A DNA stretch of 35,720 nucleotides. It comes from Gammaproteobacteria bacterium. GTDB taxonomy: Bacteria; Pseudomonadota; Gammaproteobacteria; Pseudomonadales; Azotimanducaceae. Every line of letters starts with the position of its first letter. Position 1 is the stretch's first letter. Positions 1 to 8,883 of the stretch are shown here, one piece after another. The stretch lies in assembly GCA_018645845.1 (NCBI GenBank), contig JABGVY010000040.1, forward strand, positions 1 to 35,720, in the 5' to 3' direction. Below the pieces are notes generated by a model that was not told the DNA's origin, ran no database searches, and saw only the letters and a program-made list of their open reading frames with translations. The translations under genes and the position numbers were made by a program.

Positions 1-1178
1 AGTTCCCGCATCTGGTCAATGGAGAAGTTAATGGAGTCTGCTATCGCCCCGGTGAAACTCTCCGTGACCGTTGCCTGGACTCTTAAATCTCCATCCGCAA
101 GATCCGCTAACTCATCCAGCAGTTGAAGAATTGCAGCCTGGTTGTCTTCGTTCTGTCGTGTACTTTCACCGACACTGGAATTAGAGGCCCGATAGATGAG
201 GACAATAATAATGACAAACACAACCAGTATGATCCCAAGAAGCGCAAACGCGATCTCCATAGACGCCAAACCAGCGCTACCTCCGGCTCTTGTCAAAGAC
301 CTGGATAATGCGCCAATAGCGGGTAAAAAATTGGCTGAAGATTCGTAAATCGCAGTGCCAACGTTGCGCAGTTTGGCAACTTCAGCGGCCTGAATAAGGA
401 CCTCCTTTACGCCACTATCAGCAGATTCAAAGAGTTCATCGATTCGCTCAAGACTCGATCGCACGTCAGCGTCGGTGACCGCCGCAATGACAAGTCTGGC
501 ATCACCATTCTGGAACCCGCTCAGAGCAGCTCGGAAGTTCCTGCTGTCACGAGAATACTGATCTTCCAGTACCTGTTCAAAGCCGCGATCAATGACCTTA
601 TCGACAATGTGACCAATTCTTTCAACGAGTAAGGCCTGCCTTTGTGCAACGACAATCTCGTTGCCAGCTGCGCTATTTCTCACCAAAGCCCTGACAACCT
701 TATTGTTTTCCTGCTGGATCAATTGAAGATTGATGGTGATATCGGCGCTGGATCCGCGCTGCGAGTCAACTGCGCCCTTTTTCTGGATGATCAAATCGAT
801 TTTTGTTGCAAGGTCCGCCCATAAAACCGCCACCTGGGAGACCGAAGCCTGGGCAGCAGCCGGTGCTGCTGGCAATCCTGTTACCCCGTCACCGTTTTTG
901 AGAACATTCAGGAGACGGTCAAATTCGTCTTTGTCGCGAGCAAGCGATGAAAAGGCCATGACATTGCCACTACCCGCCGAAGAAGCATGGTTCGCCAGCC
1001 CCTGAGCAATGAGATGCATTTCGCTGGCATGTCGCGCATGCGTCTTACTGCCGCCACCAGTGCCGCTCAACATATACAGATTTACACTGAATCCCGCTAT
1101 CAGCAACACAAGCAAACTGATCATGCCCAATAGCACAGGGCTACGTAGCATATTTGTCGCGTTTGTATCCTCAGCCAT
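1..1178 (-). CDS. pilJ: PilJ, type IV pilus methyl-accepting chemoreceptor (3' end outside window)
   Basis: This is the membrane receptor of the pilus chemosensory (Chp) pathway, which signals through PilI to a CheA-type kinase and so controls twitching. The ATG is at 1178 and the frame stays open to the window edge, giving 392 visible residues of a family usually near 680. A membrane helix lies at about residues 14-36, then a long periplasmic region, then a second helix at about 304-325 (MEIAFALLGIILVVFVIIIV). A HAMP-type segment follows, with LADLADGDLRVQATVTE and FTGAIADSINFSIDQMRE, which closely match remembered PilJ sequences. The MCP signalling tip is beyond the edge. It is last of the visible pilG-pilH-pilI-pilJ run, 35 bp after pilI. 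Family assignment is firm; the ligand cannot be read from sequence. Confidence 0.93.
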   Translation of the reverse strand, partial: MAEDTNATNMLRSPVLLGMISLLVLLIAGFSVNLYMLSGTGGGSKTHARHASEMHLIAQGLANHASSAGSGNVMAFSSLARDKDEFDRLLNVLKNGDGVTGLPAAPAAAQASVSQVAVLWADLATKIDLIIQKKGAVDSQRGSSADITINLQLIQQENNKVVRALVRNSAAGNEIVVAQRQALLVERIGHIVDKVIDRGFEQVLEDQYSRDSRNFRAALSGFQNGDARLVIAAVTDADVRSSLERIDELFESADSGVKEVLIQAAEVAKLRNVGTAIYESSANFLPAIGALSRSLTRAGGSAGLASMEIAFALLGIILVVFVIIIVLIYRASNSSVGESTRQNEDNQAAILQLLDELADLADGDLRVQATVTESFTGAIADSINFSIDQMRE

Positions 1179-1213
1179 CTCTAACTCCAGTTCTCCCGTT
1201 GTTTCACACAGCT

Positions 1214-1756
1214 CTAGTATGAGACAGCCAGCTTACCTAATCTTGGGTCATCAGAAAGCGTTGCTAGGCTCATTACTGGCCAATGCACACCCGCTACCCC
1301 GTACGACCCCTGTACGAATTTCTCAAACATCTCCGGGACGTTCCCGGCGTCCTCTGAGTAAGCATCCGAAGGAAAATGCTGCATTCCAAGAGAGTCATCA
1401 ATAATGAAACCCAGGAGATGTTCTTCGTCCTCAACAGCCAGGACTCTGCGCTGTGCTCCGGACAACGTTGATGGTTGACCAAAAAACAGCGCCAGATCCA
1501 CCAAGACCATTAGCCTGCCCCTGACGTTGCCAACTCCAATAACAAAACTTTTGACACCCGGGACTCGGGTTGCCGCAGGAACTCTCATTAGTTCGCAGGT
1601 TTCTTTCATCGACGTAACAAATCTTTGTCCGAGCAGGTTAAATCCAAGCCCCGTCGATAGCGTTTGAGTCGCCTGCGCTGAGGGCAAATCAATCGCATTG
1701 AGCCTTGCCTTACCTGCCAGCTCCGAAAGCATCTCAAATGGTGATAATTCACTCAT
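1214..1756 (-). CDS. pilI: PilI, CheW-like adaptor of the pilus chemosensory system
   Basis: A cytoplasmic CheW-domain protein of 180 residues that should couple PilJ to the CheA-type histidine kinase. The CheW-like body covers most of the protein, with strands such as KSFVIGVGNVRGRLMVLVDL and the later LLGFIIDDSLGMQHF. I chose the ATG at 1756 (MSELSPFEML), which begins 2 bp after the pilH stop. An in-frame GTG at 1768 would add four residues and overlap pilH; neither has a strong Shine-Dalgarno sequence. Position between pilH and pilJ distinguishes it from a generic flagellar CheW. Functional assignment comes from family and synteny with the Pseudomonas pilGHIJ cluster. Confidence 0.88.
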   Translation of the reverse strand: MSELSPFEMLSELAGKARLNAIDLPSAQATQTLSTGLGFNLLGQRFVTSMKETCELMRVPAATRVPGVKSFVIGVGNVRGRLMVLVDLALFFGQPSTLSGAQRRVLAVEDEEHLLGFIIDDSLGMQHFPSDAYSEDAGNVPEMFEKFVQGSYGVAGVHWPVMSLATLSDDPRLGKLAVSY

Positions 1757-1758
1757 CG

Positions 1759-2118
1759 TTACAGGCACGCCCGCATGACGGAAATCAGCTCATTGGTATC
1801 CACCGGTTTCGTTATGTAACCTTTCGCACCCTGGCGCTGCCCCCAGACTTTGTCAGTTTCCTGATTCTTGCTGCTGACAATAATGACAGGAATGTGTTCA
1901 GTTTCCTTACCCCTGGCAATCTGTCTTGTCGCCTGGAACCCGTTCATGTCGGGCATGACTATATCCATCAGAATAACGTCCGGTTGCTCTGCAATGGCCA
2001 TACTCACGCCGTCTCGTCCGTTGTCTGCAGTAATCACCTCATGGCCCAGCAACTCAAGCATCGCTTTGAACTGATGGGTTTCGGTTGGAGAATCATCAAC
2101 TAACAATATCTTCGACAT
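1759..2118 (-). CDS. pilH: PilH, single-domain response regulator for twitching motility
   Basis: A stand-alone CheY-like receiver of 119 residues. The acidic pair is D8-D9 (ILLVDDSPTE), the phosphoacceptor is D52 (VILMDIVMPDMNG), the switch Ser is near S82, and the conserved Lys is K104 (YITKPVD). There is no output domain. In the Pseudomonas Chp system PilH is one of two receivers phosphorylated by the CheA-type kinase and is linked to pilus retraction. The start is the ATG at 2118, with GGGAG about 10 nt upstream; a TTG at 2127 is less likely. The gene sits between pilG and pilI with a tight junction to pilI, so the genes are probably cotranscribed. Confidence 0.92.
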   Translation of the reverse strand: MSKILLVDDSPTETHQFKAMLELLGHEVITADNGRDGVSMAIAEQPDVILMDIVMPDMNGFQATRQIARGKETEHIPVIIVSSKNQETDKVWGQRQGAKGYITKPVDTNELISVMRACL

Positions 2119-2145
2119 CTCTATCAAGCTCCCTGCCCTATGTCT

Positions 2146-2532
2146 TCAATCTGTTTTTACGTGATCACGAATTGCGCTCAGTAACTCATCCTTGCTGAAC
2201 GGTTTTGTGAGATATTGGTCGGATCCTACAATCCGTCCTTTGGCGCGATCGAATAAACCATCCTTACTCGATAACATGATGACCGGCGTACTTTGGAAAT
2301 CAACGTTGTTTTTAATCAGCGCGCAGGTTTGATAACCATCGAGGCGAGGCATCATTATGTCGACAAAAATGATGGCCGGTTGCGAGTCTGCGATCTTGGC
2401 TAACGCATCAAAACCATCAGTCGCTGTAATAACTTCACAGCCTTCTTTGGACAGTAAGGTCTCGGCGGTTCTGCGGATAGTCTTTGAATCATCAATGACC
2501 ATCACTTTTACGTCTTTAAAATTGTCGTCCAT
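2146..2532 (-). CDS. pilG: PilG, single-domain response regulator for twitching motility
   Basis: A CheY-like receiver of 128 residues. It has the acidic pair D14-D15 (VMVIDDSKTIRR), phosphoacceptor D58 (IIFVDIMMPRLDGYQT), the Ser pair in PVIMLSSKDG and the Lys in YLTKPFSKDE. Its N-terminus and the SKTIRRTAE segment match remembered PilG. In Pseudomonas PilG promotes pilus extension and cAMP signalling, in balance with PilH. It is the first gene of the minus-strand operon and diverges from gshB across 286 bp. The sequence GGGTAGG lies just before the ATG at 2532 and is a plausible ribosome binding site. Confidence 0.92.
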   Translation of the reverse strand: MDDNFKDVKVMVIDDSKTIRRTAETLLSKEGCEVITATDGFDALAKIADSQPAIIFVDIMMPRLDGYQTCALIKNNVDFQSTPVIMLSSKDGLFDRAKGRIVGSDQYLTKPFSKDELLSAIRDHVKTD

Positions 2533-2818
2533 AGTTCCTACCCTAGTACCGTGTCATAAGCCACTTCGTAAAATCCGCCAATAGCTGAACATGTGCAAAG
2601 TGCATTGCTGCCCGTAGGGTACATCACATTTTGTAACACAGTTGTTAAACTCAATCCATAAGTGCCCGAGACGTAAGGGAATTCTCTCACAAAACGAGGT
2701 AAGTTAGTTTACAATGTTGGCCGTTTCAGGAGACGGTACCAAACGCAATAGCACCGAGTCTTGACAGTGGGTCCTGATCCTCACAAAAATGTCGAGCTGA
2801 GCCAATAGGGGAGACAAC

Positions 2819-3778
2819 TTGACCTATCGTATCGGCGTCCTAATGGACCCCATCGACTCTATAAATCCCAAAAAAGACAGTACCTTGGCCATGATGCTCG
2901 CCGCACAAGCTCGTGGCTGGCAGGTCAGCGTCTTTACCCAGGCTGACCTCTATATTGAAGACGGGGAAGTCTCTGTTTTTACGTCCGACGTGACCCTCTT
3001 TGACGACACGGACAAATGGTTCGACGTGCAGGATCGCAGGACAGCGAAGGCAACCGAATTCGACTGCGTTCTCATGAGAAAAGACCCTCCATTCGACATG
3101 GAGTACATTTACGCTACCTATCTTCTTGAATTAATTGAGAAAAATGGGGTTCCGGTGCTCAACCGACCCGCTAGCGTCAGAGATTGTAACGAGAAACTGT
3201 TTGCATTGCAGTTCCCGCAATGCACCCCTTCTCACCTGGTCAGTCGCAACCAGGAAAAGCTCAAATCATTCCACCAGAAGCATGGAGATGTTATCTACAA
3301 GCCTCTGGACGGAATGGGAGGCGCATCGATTTTCCGGGCCGTAGCAGATGAACATAACCTGTCTGTCATCATTGAAACGCTAACCCGGCATGGCCAGATA
3401 CAAACCATGGTTCAGCGCTATCTTCCAGAGATCAAAGAAGGGGATACGAGAATCCTGCTGATCAATGGCAAGCCGGTACCCTTTGGATTAGCGAGGGTAC
3501 CCGCGAAGGGAGAAACTAGAGGCAATCTCGCCGCTGGCGGCAAAGCAGTAGGAAGAGAACTGACCGACCGAGACCGCTATATTTGCGAGCAGGTTGGGCC
3601 AGTCCTGAAGGAAAAAGGGCTATACTTTGTAGGCATCGATGTCATCGGAGACTATCTCACCGAGATCAACGTCACCTGCCCAACCTGTATCAGGGAACTG
3701 GACGCTGCCTTCGACCTGGACATTGCAGGTGACTACATGCGGTTTATCGAAGATGAGATATTTGGAAATTCTGATTAA
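2819..3778 (+). CDS. gshB: Glutathione synthetase
   Basis: Cytosolic ATP-grasp ligase that joins gamma-glutamylcysteine and glycine to make glutathione. It has 319 residues, the normal family length. The N-terminus MTYRIGVLMDPIDSINPKKD matches the GshB signature. The ATP-grasp glycine-rich loop appears as YKPLDGMGGASIFR, and the C-terminal metal and substrate segment as GIDVIGDYLTEINVTCPTC. The start is a TTG at 2819, supported by GGGGAGA about 5 nt upstream and by exact family alignment; no in-frame ATG fits. It lies divergent from pilG and 18 bp before the tonB-like gene, as in Pseudomonas, where gshB and tonB3 are also adjacent. Confidence 0.96.
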   Translation: MTYRIGVLMDPIDSINPKKDSTLAMMLAAQARGWQVSVFTQADLYIEDGEVSVFTSDVTLFDDTDKWFDVQDRRTAKATEFDCVLMRKDPPFDMEYIYATYLLELIEKNGVPVLNRPASVRDCNEKLFALQFPQCTPSHLVSRNQEKLKSFHQKHGDVIYKPLDGMGGASIFRAVADEHNLSVIIETLTRHGQIQTMVQRYLPEIKEGDTRILLINGKPVPFGLARVPAKGETRGNLAAGGKAVGRELTDRDRYICEQVGPVLKEKGLYFVGIDVIGDYLTEINVTCPTCIRELDAAFDLDIAGDYMRFIEDEIFGNSD

Positions 3779-3796
3779 GACGATATTTCCCAGATA

Positions 3797-4693
3797 ATGG
3801 CTGCAGTCATTCCAGGCCGGCTCGAAGCTACCGTGAGCCCGGGTGATCGACTCAGTTTTACAGTCTTTCTGGCGATTGCTCTGCATGCCGCCCTGATACT
3901 CGGCGTCACTTTTACCTACGTCACCAGCAAGCCATCAACTCACACAATGGAAGTTACTCTTGCCCAGCAACGCGCCAAACGCAGGCCTGAAAACGCCGAC
4001 TTCCTGGCCCAGATTAACCAGGTTGGCAGCGGTGCACTGGAGGAGAAGGCAATCATGACCGCGCCAACAGTGGCTCAGTTTCAGGATACCGAGATCCGCG
4101 AAACCAATCAGGACATCCCGCAAAGTTCCTCCTACAAGACGGTTGAGCAAAAGCAAACAGCTATCACGACTACCGCCAAGACCGATCACAAAGTCACTGT
4201 AGATAGTGATGCGACCGAAGCGATTCCGCAAAAAGCCGAATTCAAAAACAAGAAATCACTTCAGGCACGGGCGCTTGAAATTGCGAGTCTCGAAGCCCGA
4301 ATCGACCATCAACGCCAGATTTACGCAAAAAGACCCAGAATAAAAAGGCTAACCAGCTTATCGACTGCTTCCAGTGCAGACGCGTTCTATCTGAACTCCT
4401 GGCGCCGCAAGATCGAAAGTATCGGCAACCTTAACTACCCGCAGAAAGCGAGAGAGAACAAACTATATGGATCATTGCGCCTAATGGTTGCAATTCTACC
4501 GGACGGTTCTTTGAAAGAGGTAGAACTCCTTGAATCATCCGGGCACCAGGTTCTGGACGACGCAGCGGTCAGGATAGTTCGGCTGTCAGCACCATACGCC
4601 CCATTCCCAGATGAACTAAGACAATCAACCGACGTGCTTGAAATCATTCGAACCTGGCAGTTTAGGAAGAACTCTTCCCTGCGGAGCTACTAG
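3797..4693 (+). CDS. tonB3: TonB-family energy transducer, TonB3-like
   Basis: Inner-membrane protein of 298 residues. A single N-terminal membrane helix spans about residues 20-41 (FTVFLAIALHAALILGVTF). A long periplasmic linker follows, then a C-terminal TonB domain from about residue 195 (YLNSWRRKIESIGNLNYPQK onward to IIRTWQFRK). The classical Pro-rich Glu/Lys repeat linker is absent; the linker is polar with a basic, helix-prone stretch. In P. aeruginosa the gene at this position, tonB3, is needed for normal twitching and pilus assembly rather than iron uptake, and the pil genes on both sides here agree. Symbol is by synteny and architecture, so partner receptor and ExbBD pairing are not established. 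Confidence 0.85.
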   Translation: MAAVIPGRLEATVSPGDRLSFTVFLAIALHAALILGVTFTYVTSKPSTHTMEVTLAQQRAKRRPENADFLAQINQVGSGALEEKAIMTAPTVAQFQDTEIRETNQDIPQSSSYKTVEQKQTAITTTAKTDHKVTVDSDATEAIPQKAEFKNKKSLQARALEIASLEARIDHQRQIYAKRPRIKRLTSLSTASSADAFYLNSWRRKIESIGNLNYPQKARENKLYGSLRLMVAILPDGSLKEVELLESSGHQVLDDAAVRIVRLSAPYAPFPDELRQSTDVLEIIRTWQFRKNSSLRSY

Positions 4694-4694
4694 A

Positions 4695-5246
4695 TTGTCA
4701 GAATTCACTTCATTATCTGGACAATTACTGGTTTCTCTGCCGACAATGCAGGGTGACTATTTTTCTCACACCGTCACGCTGTTGATTGAGCACAACAGGA
4801 ATGGCGCCTTTGGACTCGTCATAAACAAAACCCTGGATGCAGACCTCGCGGCGCTGCTCGGCAATCAAGTAGCGCGGTGCCCATCAGACATAACAGTGCT
4901 TGAAAGTGGCCCTGTAGAGCAGAACAGATTGTTCTTCCTGCATACAACAGAAGCGATGTTCGAGGGCTCTATTGGCATTGCTGACAAGTTCGCCCTGACG
5001 ACATCGTTAGATATTCTGGATGCTATCTCCGAGCAAAGAGGGCCGGACAACATCCTCGCAGGACTTGGTTACGCGGGTTGGTCCGGAGGCCAACTTGAGA
5101 ACGAAATTCAAGCCGACGTATGGCTGGTGACACCTTACCAGCGGGATATCGTCTTCAATGTACCCTTTACCGAACGACCTGAGGCAGCAGCGAAGTCAAT
5201 CGGTGTCGACCTGAATCTGATATCTCCCACCCCGGGACACGGGTAA
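4695..5246 (+). CDS. yqgE: AlgH/YqgE family protein (DUF179)
   Basis: A 183-residue soluble protein of the AlgH/YqgE family, whose biochemical role is unresolved; it was first named as a regulator of alginate in Pseudomonas. Signatures are GQLLVSLPTMQGDYFSHTVT, HNRNGAFGLVINK and the later GYAGWSGGQLENEI. I choose the TTG at 4695, immediately after the tonB stop and 9 nt after a GGAG motif, because it gives the usual short N-terminus before the LLVSLP strand. A TTG at 4638 would overlap tonB and add residues without family support. The tonB3-algH-ruvX order matches Pseudomonas, and the pairing with ruvX is widely conserved. Confidence 0.93.
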   Translation: MSEFTSLSGQLLVSLPTMQGDYFSHTVTLLIEHNRNGAFGLVINKTLDADLAALLGNQVARCPSDITVLESGPVEQNRLFFLHTTEAMFEGSIGIADKFALTTSLDILDAISEQRGPDNILAGLGYAGWSGGQLENEIQADVWLVTPYQRDIVFNVPFTERPEAAAKSIGVDLNLISPTPGHG

Positions 5247-5270
5247 CAAGATGATTATGGAGGTGTCTGG

Positions 5271-5660
5271 ATGACTGGGCTGGCGATGGCATTCGACTTT
5301 GGCACCACCAAAATCGGTATTGCCGTTGGACAGAAAATTACGGGTACCGCAACGCCTGTGGCAATAGTGAAGGCAAGAGACGGCATTCCACAGTGGCTAG
5401 TGATAGACCAACTCGTGGAAGAGTGGCAGCCAACAGTGTTGGTCGTTGGCTTGCCCATCAACATGGACGGTACCAAGAGCGACATGTCAAAGGCCGCTAG
5501 TCGGTTCTCAAGGCGCTTACATGGGCGATATGGCATTGGCGTCGAATTGATGGATGAAAGACTTTCAACCTTCGAAGCAAGAGAGTTCGAGACCCCCGAC
5601 CAGCTAGATGCAATAGCGGCCAAATTGATTCTTGAAACCTGGCTTGCAGATTCCACCTAG
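5271..5660 (+). CDS. ruvX: RuvX/YqgF, putative Holliday-junction resolvase and pre-16S rRNA nuclease
   Basis: RNase H-fold nuclease of 129 residues, usual length. The acidic motif DFGTTKIGIAVG near residue 9, the segment VVGLPINMDGT and MDERLSTFEA, and a C-terminal Asp in QLDAIAAKLILE make up the YqgF active-site pattern. The family is implicated in 16S rRNA 5'-end processing and, in some species, junction resolution. The ATG at 5271 has a clear GGAGG upstream (tatggaggtgtctgg); a second Met at residue 6 is possible. It ends 16 bp from the convergent pilU. In remembered Pseudomonas order pyrR, pyrB and pyrC follow this gene; they are absent here. Confidence 0.94.
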   Translation: MTGLAMAFDFGTTKIGIAVGQKITGTATPVAIVKARDGIPQWLVIDQLVEEWQPTVLVVGLPINMDGTKSDMSKAASRFSRRLHGRYGIGVELMDERLSTFEAREFETPDQLDAIAAKLILETWLADST

Positions 5661-5676
5661 ACAGTCCGGACAAGCC

Positions 5677-6804
5677 CTAGTCTGTCTCCGAGCCTTCCAG
5701 CGAAAGCCCTTGGCTAGGACTAAGGCTCGCCGTTTCAACTCCACCCGAGAGCTTGATAAGCAATCGTAGATCGTTGGCAGAATCTGCCGATGAGAGCGCA
5801 GACTCGTATGTTATTTGACCTTCCTGGTACAGATTGAACAATGCCTGGTCGAAAGTCTGCATGCCTTGCTCTGACGACTTCGCCATCACCTCTTTAAGTG
5901 CATGTACGTCACCCTTCCGGATAAGGTCCGACACGAGAGGTGAATTGATCATGATCTCAATAGCCGCACGCCTACCCTTGCCATCAATTGTCGGCACAAG
6001 CTGCTGAGCAACCATGCCTCGCAGGTTAAGTGACAAATCCATCCACACCTGTTTATGCCTGTCCACCGGGAAGAAGTTAATAATGCGATCCAGTGCCTGG
6101 TTCGCATTATTAGCGTGAAGCGTCGCAAGACACAGGTGACCAGTCTCTGCAAAAGCCACCGCGTAGTCCATCGTCTGCAAGGTTCTAATTTCTCCGATCA
6201 TAATGACATCGGGCGCTTGTCTAAGTGTGTTTTTCAGCGCTATTTCGAAGCTGGGCGTATCCACCCCAACTTCACGCTGGGTCACCATGCAGCCTCTGTG
6301 TTCGTGCACAAATTCGATCGGGTCCTCAATCGTGATGATGTGGCCTTTCGAATTCTGGTTTCGATACCCAATCATCGAAGCAAGCGACGTGGATTTACCG
6401 GTACCTGTTGCACCAACGAAAATAATCAGGCCACGCTTTGACATGGCGAGATCTTTTATGGCGTCGGGGAGCATCAAGTCATCTATCGACGGAATCTCGG
6501 TCTCGATTCGGCGCAACACCATACCGGCAAAGTTTCTCTGGTAAAATGCGCTTACCCTGAATCGGCCAGCTAGCGGTGAATGGATCGCGAAGTTGCATTC
6601 GCGCTCCGCCTCATACTCCTGTATCTGAGCCTCGGTCATGGTCGCGTGAACCATTTCCTTCGCCTGCTCAGGCGTCAGTGCGGTCTTGGACATCGACATC
6701 ATTTTGCCACTAACTTTTATTGACGGCGGCAGTCCGGCCGTAATAAACAGGTCCGAAGCACCTTGCTCTACTACGACTTTTAACAACTTATCAAAATCAA
6801 TCAT
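5677..6804 (-). CDS. pilU: PilU, type IV pilus retraction ATPase paralogue
   Basis: Cytoplasmic hexameric ATPase of the GspE/PilT class, 375 residues. It has Walker A GATGTGKST at 131-139, the Asp box TIEDPIEFVHEH near 157-168, Walker B DVIMIGEIR around 199-207 with catalytic Glu near 205, and the His box GHLCLATLH at 222-230. PilU works with PilT during pilus retraction and is thought to add force as an accessory motor. Features separating it from PilT are the longer C-terminal tail and lack of the AIRNLIRE motif; instead SPLVSDLIRKGDVHALKEVM is present. The ATG at 6804 matches the family start. It lies 135 bp downstream of pilT and may share its transcript. Confidence 0.95.
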   Translation of the reverse strand: MIDFDKLLKVVVEQGASDLFITAGLPPSIKVSGKMMSMSKTALTPEQAKEMVHATMTEAQIQEYEAERECNFAIHSPLAGRFRVSAFYQRNFAGMVLRRIETEIPSIDDLMLPDAIKDLAMSKRGLIIFVGATGTGKSTSLASMIGYRNQNSKGHIITIEDPIEFVHEHRGCMVTQREVGVDTPSFEIALKNTLRQAPDVIMIGEIRTLQTMDYAVAFAETGHLCLATLHANNANQALDRIINFFPVDRHKQVWMDLSLNLRGMVAQQLVPTIDGKGRRAAIEIMINSPLVSDLIRKGDVHALKEVMAKSSEQGMQTFDQALFNLYQEGQITYESALSSADSANDLRLLIKLSGGVETASLSPSQGLSLEGSETD

Positions 6805-6939
6805 GTTCCTGCACCTTCCCTCGTCCGCCCGGAACCAAGTATGACTACCTTACAACCCACCATCTTCGCAGCTTCTTCAAATTGAGGAAGAACAGCTTTA
6901 AACCCAGAATAGCAACGCACCTGTTATGACCGGTGGCAC

Positions 6940-7977
6940 CTACTGGAAGTCGGCTGGCATCTTGGCTTTTTCCTGCGCCGATTCCCTGGTGATGATATTT
7001 TTTTCAAGCAACTCCTTTAAGGTCTGATCCAGAGTTTTCATCCCCAGTTGCGCACCTGTCTGAATAGCTGAGTACATCTGTGCAATCTTGTCCTCTCGAA
7101 TCAGGTTGCGAATCGCCGCTGTACATATCATGATTTCGTGCGCGGCTACTCGCCCCCCGCCAATCCTTTTTAGCAGTGTCTGTGAAATAACAGCTGCCAG
7201 CGATTCTGAAAGCATCGACCTTACCATGGACTTTTCAGCCGCGGGAAACACATCAATAACCCGGTCAATGGTCTTTGCAGCAGAAGATGTGTGCAAAGTA
7301 CCGAATACCATGTGGCCCGTTTCTGCGGCTTCAAGAGCAAGTCGAATTGTCTCCAGATCTCTCATCTCACCGACCAGAATAATATCCGGGTCCTCACGCA
7401 ACGCACTGCGCAACGCCTCGTTAAACCCCAGGGTATCTCTGTGAACCTCGCGCTGGTTTATCAGGCACTTTTTGCTTTCATGTACAAACTCGATTGGATC
7501 TTCGACGGTAAGGATATGCTGGTAGCGTGAGTTGTTAATATAGTCCAGCATCGCCGCCAGCGACGTACTTTTACCGGAGCCCGTTGGGCCAGTAACAGTC
7601 ACCATACCGCGCGGGGTCTCGGAGATATCACGAAAGATTTCTCCCATACCCAGATCTTCCATGGTGAGAACCTTCGATGGAATGGTCCTAAAGACACCGC
7701 CAGCACCCCGATTTTGATTGAATGCATTTACCCTGAATCGTGCAACGCCCGGAACCTCAAAAGAAAAATCACACTCAAAAAACTCTTCGTAATCCTTGCG
7801 CTGCTTGTCATTCATGATTTCATAAATCAACCCATGAACTTCCTTATGATCCAGTGCAGGCAAGTTGATTCGGCGAATGTCACCGTCGACGCGAATCATT
7901 GGTGGCAATCCCGCCGACAAGTGTAAATCGGACGCCCCTTGCTTCTCGCTAAATGCCAGTAACTCAGTAATGTCCAT
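6940..7977 (-). CDS. pilT: PilT, type IV pilus retraction ATPase
   Basis: Hexameric retraction motor that disassembles pilin for twitching, 345 residues, which is the family length. Walker A GPTGSGKST is at 130-138, the Asp box TVEDPIEFVHES at about 158-168, Walker B PDIILVGEMR with Glu near 204, and the His box GHMVFGTLHTSSA near 221-233. The C-terminal AIRNLIRED motif, diagnostic of PilT and needed for retraction, is at about 289-297. The N-terminus MDITELLAFSEKQGASDLHL is typical. The ATG at 7977 is preceded by AGGAAGG. A TATACT box on the minus strand (8024-8029) could belong to its promoter, but the -35 is unconvincing. It diverges from yggS across 178 bp. Confidence 0.97.
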   Translation of the reverse strand: MDITELLAFSEKQGASDLHLSAGLPPMIRVDGDIRRINLPALDHKEVHGLIYEIMNDKQRKDYEEFFECDFSFEVPGVARFRVNAFNQNRGAGGVFRTIPSKVLTMEDLGMGEIFRDISETPRGMVTVTGPTGSGKSTSLAAMLDYINNSRYQHILTVEDPIEFVHESKKCLINQREVHRDTLGFNEALRSALREDPDIILVGEMRDLETIRLALEAAETGHMVFGTLHTSSAAKTIDRVIDVFPAAEKSMVRSMLSESLAAVISQTLLKRIGGGRVAAHEIMICTAAIRNLIREDKIAQMYSAIQTGAQLGMKTLDQTLKELLEKNIITRESAQEKAKMPADFQ

Positions 7978-8155
7978 CGCACCTTCCTATCGCGTTAAAG
8001 CCGCAGCTCGACAATTTAAAGGCAGTATACCTCTGCAATCGACAATCTGCAGCCGCAGATAAAAAGCCTGGCGGAATGACAATCAACTCAAGTCAGGGCT
8101 TTATGTCACCTTCAAAGTAACCAATACTGGCGGCTTACCCAATAAATGCCTTTTT

Positions 8156-8875
8156 ATGACAGATATCCAATCACGAATCGCAGCCATCAGGGAAGAAATA
8201 GTCAAAACCTGTAAGATCGCGCAACGAAATCCGGCTAGTGTGAACCTGCTCGCCGTGAGTAAAACCATGGGTGTCGATGCGGTCGCAAGCGCCATTGATG
8301 CTGGCCAGGAGCACTTTGGCGAAAACTACCTGCAGGACGCACGACCTAAGGTATCGGCATTTCCCAAAGCTATCTGGCATTTTGTCGGCGGCATCCAAAG
8401 TAATAAAACTCGCGACATCGCTAATACGTTCGGCTGGGTCCATGGCATTGCCACCGAAAAGGTTGCAAGACGCCTGTCCGAGCAGCGGGAACCGACACTT
8501 GGCCGTCTGAATTGCCTGATCCAGGTTAATCTTTCCAACGAAGACCAGAAGCAGGGTGTTGATCCCGATGAGGCGATAAGACTGGCTGGTAAGATCGCTG
8601 CTTTTGACCAAATTTCAATACGCGGGCTAATGACAATTCCCGCGCCCACCAACGACGACGCGGCGCAAGCCGCCACATTCCGTGAGCTACGCGAGCTGAA
8701 AGATGAAATTCAATCGCGATACGGGCTGCCCGAATTCAACCAGCTGTCAATGGGTATGACCAATGATTTTGTTGAAGCCATCAAAGAGGGCGCAACATGG
8801 ATTAGAATCGGTACTGCTATCTTTGGTCCCAGAAACAATCCGCCAACAACTTTTACTCACACAATGAAAGGATAA
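8156..8875 (+). CDS. yggS: YggS/PLPBP family pyridoxal phosphate homeostasis protein
   Basis: Small fold-type III PLP-binding protein of 239 residues, similar to the N-terminal barrel of alanine racemase but without a second domain. K36 in LLAVSKTMG is the PLP lysine. Further signatures are GENYLQDARPK, WHFVGGIQSNKTRDIA and the phosphate-binding region SMGMTNDFVEAIKEGATWIRIG. The family controls cellular PLP levels and has no demonstrated catalytic activity. The ATG at 8156 fits the family start, though the ribosome binding site is weak. It is followed 8 bp later by proC, and the yggS-proC-yggT order is strongly conserved in gammaproteobacteria. Confidence 0.96.
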   Translation: MTDIQSRIAAIREEIVKTCKIAQRNPASVNLLAVSKTMGVDAVASAIDAGQEHFGENYLQDARPKVSAFPKAIWHFVGGIQSNKTRDIANTFGWVHGIATEKVARRLSEQREPTLGRLNCLIQVNLSNEDQKQGVDPDEAIRLAGKIAAFDQISIRGLMTIPAPTNDDAAQAATFRELRELKDEIQSRYGLPEFNQLSMGMTNDFVEAIKEGATWIRIGTAIFGPRNNPPTTFTHTMKG

Positions 8876-8883
8876 ATACCAAC

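Noticed and set aside
2710-2790. Possible gshB promoters: TACAAT at 2710 and a perfect TTGACA at 2761
   Set aside because: The TACAAT has no acceptable -35, and TTGACA has only A-rich sequence at the -10 position, so neither pair is convincing.
8171-8611. Long minus-strand frames inside yggS and similar shadows elsewhere
   Set aside because: They lie fully antisense to well-identified genes and show no conserved motifs.
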